A DNA stretch of 6,318 nucleotides from JBBQXY01 sp051004815. GTDB lineage: Bacteria; Chloroflexota; Ktedonobacteria; Ktedonobacterales; Ktedonobacteraceae. A program made the position numbers and the translations under genes. Shown in pieces: positions 4,403-6,318 of the stretch. Positions within the stretch are counted from its first letter, which is position 1, and every line of letters starts with the position of its first letter. The stretch is from NCBI GenBank assembly GCA_051004815.1, contig JBPCJY010000079.1, positions 1 through 6,318 of the forward strand. Direction: 5' to 3'. The notes below the pieces were generated by a model. It saw only the letters and a list, made by a program, of their open reading frames with translations, was not told where the DNA came from and ran no database searches.

Positions 4403-6208
4403 ATGGAAAAAAAATTTAGTAAGACCAATTTACAACCTACCAATGAAACTGCGACACAATCGCCGAATATACAACCAACAACACCTGCGGAAGCTCCTGT
4501 TCCTGCTGTAGAAACTGTTCCCGTTGCCGTGGCAGGGGCAACAGAAGCAGCACCGGAGCCAGCTCCTATTCCCCAACTGGCTGAAACGGCACAGGGAGAA
4601 ACATTGCCAGGGGAGCGACGGCATATTGTGCGGTCGGCGACGTTGGTGATGCTGGGGAATCTGGGCAGCAGCTTGATGGGCATGGTGAGACAGGTTGTCG
4701 TAGCCTCGTTTGGCAGCAATATCGCGGCCCCGTTCCTCTCCGCTCTCTCACCAGCGCAAACCTTCAATGATTTCCTCATCAACGGCTCAATCAATGGAGC
4801 CTTAATCCCTACGTTTAACGATTATGCCGCCCCTGAAAAGCAGGAAGACCTGCGCCGCCTGGTCTTTACCATCGTTAACATTGTGCTGATTATCATGGCC
4901 GTGTCAGCCATTGTCTTTCTCTTTATTGCCTCCTGGTTCATTGAAACCATCGTCCCTGGCTACAACAAACAGATCATTCTTTCAGGACACACGGTGAACC
5001 AGATACAATTGGCCCTGCATTTCGCCCAGATTATTTTCTTCTCCTTGCTGGCACTGGGACCATTTGCCGTCTTGCAAGCGATGCTTTTCGCTCGTAAAGA
5101 GTTCGGCTGGCCAGCAGTGGCGACCGCGGCCTATCACACGGGCATCATCATTGGGGCTATCGCCGCGGCTATTATTGGTGATCGCTACATGGGCTACTAT
5201 GGCCTGGCCTTTGGCGTTATTTTGGGTGCGTTTGGCGAAATCGCGCTGCTCATTCCAGGGCTGCGTAACCAGCATATCAGCTATATGTTCGTGCTCGACT
5301 TGAAGCACCCAGGGCTGCGGCGAATTCTCAAGCTCTATGGCCCCGTAGCTCTGAGCTTCCTGGTCAGCGCATTTTTTATCTTTCTTGACCAACGCTTGCA
5401 GACCCTCACGCTGGGTGATGGGGCCGCGAACTACGAGGCGACCCGCCTCGCCACTACGCTCATACAATTCCCTGGTGGATTAGTGGCGACTGCTCTCTCA
5501 GTAGCCGTTTTGCCAACGCTGGCGGAGCATGCACGCTCAAGTGATAGTGAACGTTTCAAGAAGACGCTGCTGCTCGGCTTTCGCCTGGGTTTGTTATTGA
5601 TGATTCCTGCTGCTGCCGGCCTCATTGTGCTGCAATTGCCCATCGTCATGCTCTTATTCCAGCATGGAAAAAGCACGTTCTATAACTCCCAACTGATCGC
5701 GATTGCCCTACAAAACTATTCTTACCAGTTGCCCTTTATCGCCATTGATCAGCTTCTGCTCTCAGCATTCTACGCTCGTAAAAACACATTGACACCGGTA
5801 CTCGTAGGTTTTATCAGCTTTGGTGGTTATCTCGCAGTCGCGCTGCCTTTCCGTTCGAGTATGCCAGCCCTGGTTTTGGCCAACACTGTGCAAAACTCGC
5901 TTCATCCCATTGTCCTGCTGCTTTTGCTACGCTTAGCAATTGGCCCCATGCATATCCGCGAAACCGCTCCGGCAACGCTCAAAATTTGCCTCGCCACGGC
6001 TGCCATGGTGGCTGTAGCCTGGGGTTTGCAGGCTGCCTTGGGTCATGTGGCCCTCTTCTCGCTCAACTCTTTCACCGGTCGCCTCTTGACTGTCGTCATC
6101 ATTGGTGGCATCGCGCTAGGGGTTTATATCGCTGGAGTATTGCTACTGAAAGTGGAGGAGGTTGGGTTAGTGAAGACCGCGTTCATGGCAAAGTTGGGGA
6201 AGAAGTAA
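4403..6208 (+). CDS. murJ: MurJ/MviN-family lipid-linked glycan flippase with long N-terminal tail
   Basis: This 601-residue integral membrane protein of the MOP superfamily has about 14 predicted hydrophobic segments between residues 77 and 583. MurJ members flip lipid II to the outer face of the membrane for peptidoglycan synthesis. Family features include MVRQVVVASFG (94-104), the TM2-region FLINGSINGALIPTFNDY (124-141), GPFAVLQAMLFARKEFGWP (219-237), and the TM8-region TRLATTLIQFPGGLVATAL (347-365) followed by SVAVLPTLAEHA. Residues 1-70 are a Pro/Ala/Thr/Glu-rich, probably disordered cytoplasmic tail not found in E. coli MurJ (511 residues). By eye, the TM2 arginines and glutamate of E. 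coli (RRLFAEG) are replaced by NDFLING; Arg96 matches Arg24. Start ATG 4403 follows AAGGG (4387-4391) with a rather long spacing, and lies 18 bases after rfaE2. Its position in a glycan operon allows a role as a dedicated polysaccharide flippase. The stop lies close to the corrupted right end but the reading frame is clean up to it. Confidence 0.88.
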   Translation: MEKKFSKTNLQPTNETATQSPNIQPTTPAEAPVPAVETVPVAVAGATEAAPEPAPIPQLAETAQGETLPGERRHIVRSATLVMLGNLGSSLMGMVRQVVVASFGSNIAAPFLSALSPAQTFNDFLINGSINGALIPTFNDYAAPEKQEDLRRLVFTIVNIVLIIMAVSAIVFLFIASWFIETIVPGYNKQIILSGHTVNQIQLALHFAQIIFFSLLALGPFAVLQAMLFARKEFGWPAVATAAYHTGIIIGAIAAAIIGDRYMGYYGLAFGVILGAFGEIALLIPGLRNQHISYMFVLDLKHPGLRRILKLYGPVALSFLVSAFFIFLDQRLQTLTLGDGAANYEATRLATTLIQFPGGLVATALSVAVLPTLAEHARSSDSERFKKTLLLGFRLGLLLMIPAAAGLIVLQLPIVMLLFQHGKSTFYNSQLIAIALQNYSYQLPFIAIDQLLLSAFYARKNTLTPVLVGFISFGGYLAVALPFRSSMPALVLANTVQNSLHPIVLLLLLRLAIGPMHIRETAPATLKICLATAAMVAVAWGLQAALGHVALFSLNSFTGRLLTVVIIGGIALGVYIAGVLLLKVEEVGLVKTAFMAKLGKK

Positions 6209-6318
6209 ATGGTGTGTGTTTTAGTTTTTGTTTTGGTGGGGGGGGGGGGGGGGGGGGGGGGGGGGGAGGAAAAAAAAAAAAAACAAAAAACCCCCCCCCC
6301 CCCCCCCCCCCCCCCCCC
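6209..6318. repeat. poly-G / poly-A / poly-C right end, probable artefact
   Basis: After the flippase stop the sequence becomes almost only G and T (6209-6237). It then runs into 29 consecutive G (6238-6266), AGG, a long A-rich stretch (6270-6290) broken by one C, and 28 C to the end (6291-6318). The G and C runs are complementary and of nearly equal length. This is unlike any gene, terminator or origin I know, and resembles failed-signal read tails assembled together. No terminator for the operon can be read here. Confidence 0.8.

Noticed and set aside
4403..4612. Flippase N-terminal tail as a mis-called start
   Set aside because: The only Shine-Dalgarno-like AAGGG is before ATG 4403, the next in-frame ATG (Met83) falls inside the first membrane helix, and the frame is continuous, so I kept the long form.
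6238..6318. Poly-G and poly-C runs as a G-quadruplex, a hairpin terminator or a telomere-like end
   Set aside because: The runs are pure homopolymers at the very contig edge, mirrored by outward poly-G at the other end, which fits artefact better than biology.
1..6318. CRISPR array, insertion sequence or phage integration site
   Set aside because: No spaced direct repeats, transposase, terminal inverted repeats flanking a gene, or tRNA-type attachment site were seen on either strand.

Overview
The window reads as a short bacterial contig of moderate GC. It carries seven recognisable protein genes and ends at both sides in homopolymer runs that look like sequencing or assembly artefact. No rRNA, tRNA or taxonomic marker is present. 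The mix of genes (an actinobacterial/Chloroflexota-style two-domain thiosulfate sulfurtransferase, a HicAB pair, and separate single-domain heptose kinase and adenylyltransferase genes next to a WecG/TagA-family enzyme and a MurJ-like flippase with a long N-terminal tail) suggests a Ktedonobacteria-like member of Chloroflexota. That assignment is inference.

Left part (1-960): after a C-rich end, a thiosulfate sulfurtransferase gene lies on the minus strand (101-952). Just upstream of it, on the same strand, is an A/T-rich stretch holding a start-less open frame of about 52 codons (969-1124). I read it as a gene remnant.

Middle (1128-2007): a compact hicA-hicB toxin-antitoxin operon on the plus strand (1215-1632) is followed by about 375 bases without a convincing gene. 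That interval holds a perfect 16-bp palindrome (1657-1672), a cluster of short hairpins (1747-1821), a good extended -10 promoter (1875-1902) and a roughly 100-base leader. The leader contains small open frames, one preceded by a strong Shine-Dalgarno at 1918-1922.

Right part (2008-6208): a tight four-gene plus-strand operon encodes a WecG/TagA/CpsF glycosyltransferase, a RfaE1-type heptose-7-phosphate kinase, a RfaE2-type heptose-1-phosphate adenylyltransferase and a MurJ/MviN-family flippase. The first three genes are joined by ATGA stop/start overlaps and the fourth follows after 18 bases. Together they suggest supply of an NDP-heptose, sugar transfer to a lipid carrier and flipping of the product across the cytoplasmic membrane. 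This would be a surface glycopolymer or glycan cassette rather than LPS core synthesis as such. The MurJ-like protein lacks several charged residues that matter in E. coli MurJ, so a dedicated glycan flippase is a real alternative to lipid II flipping.
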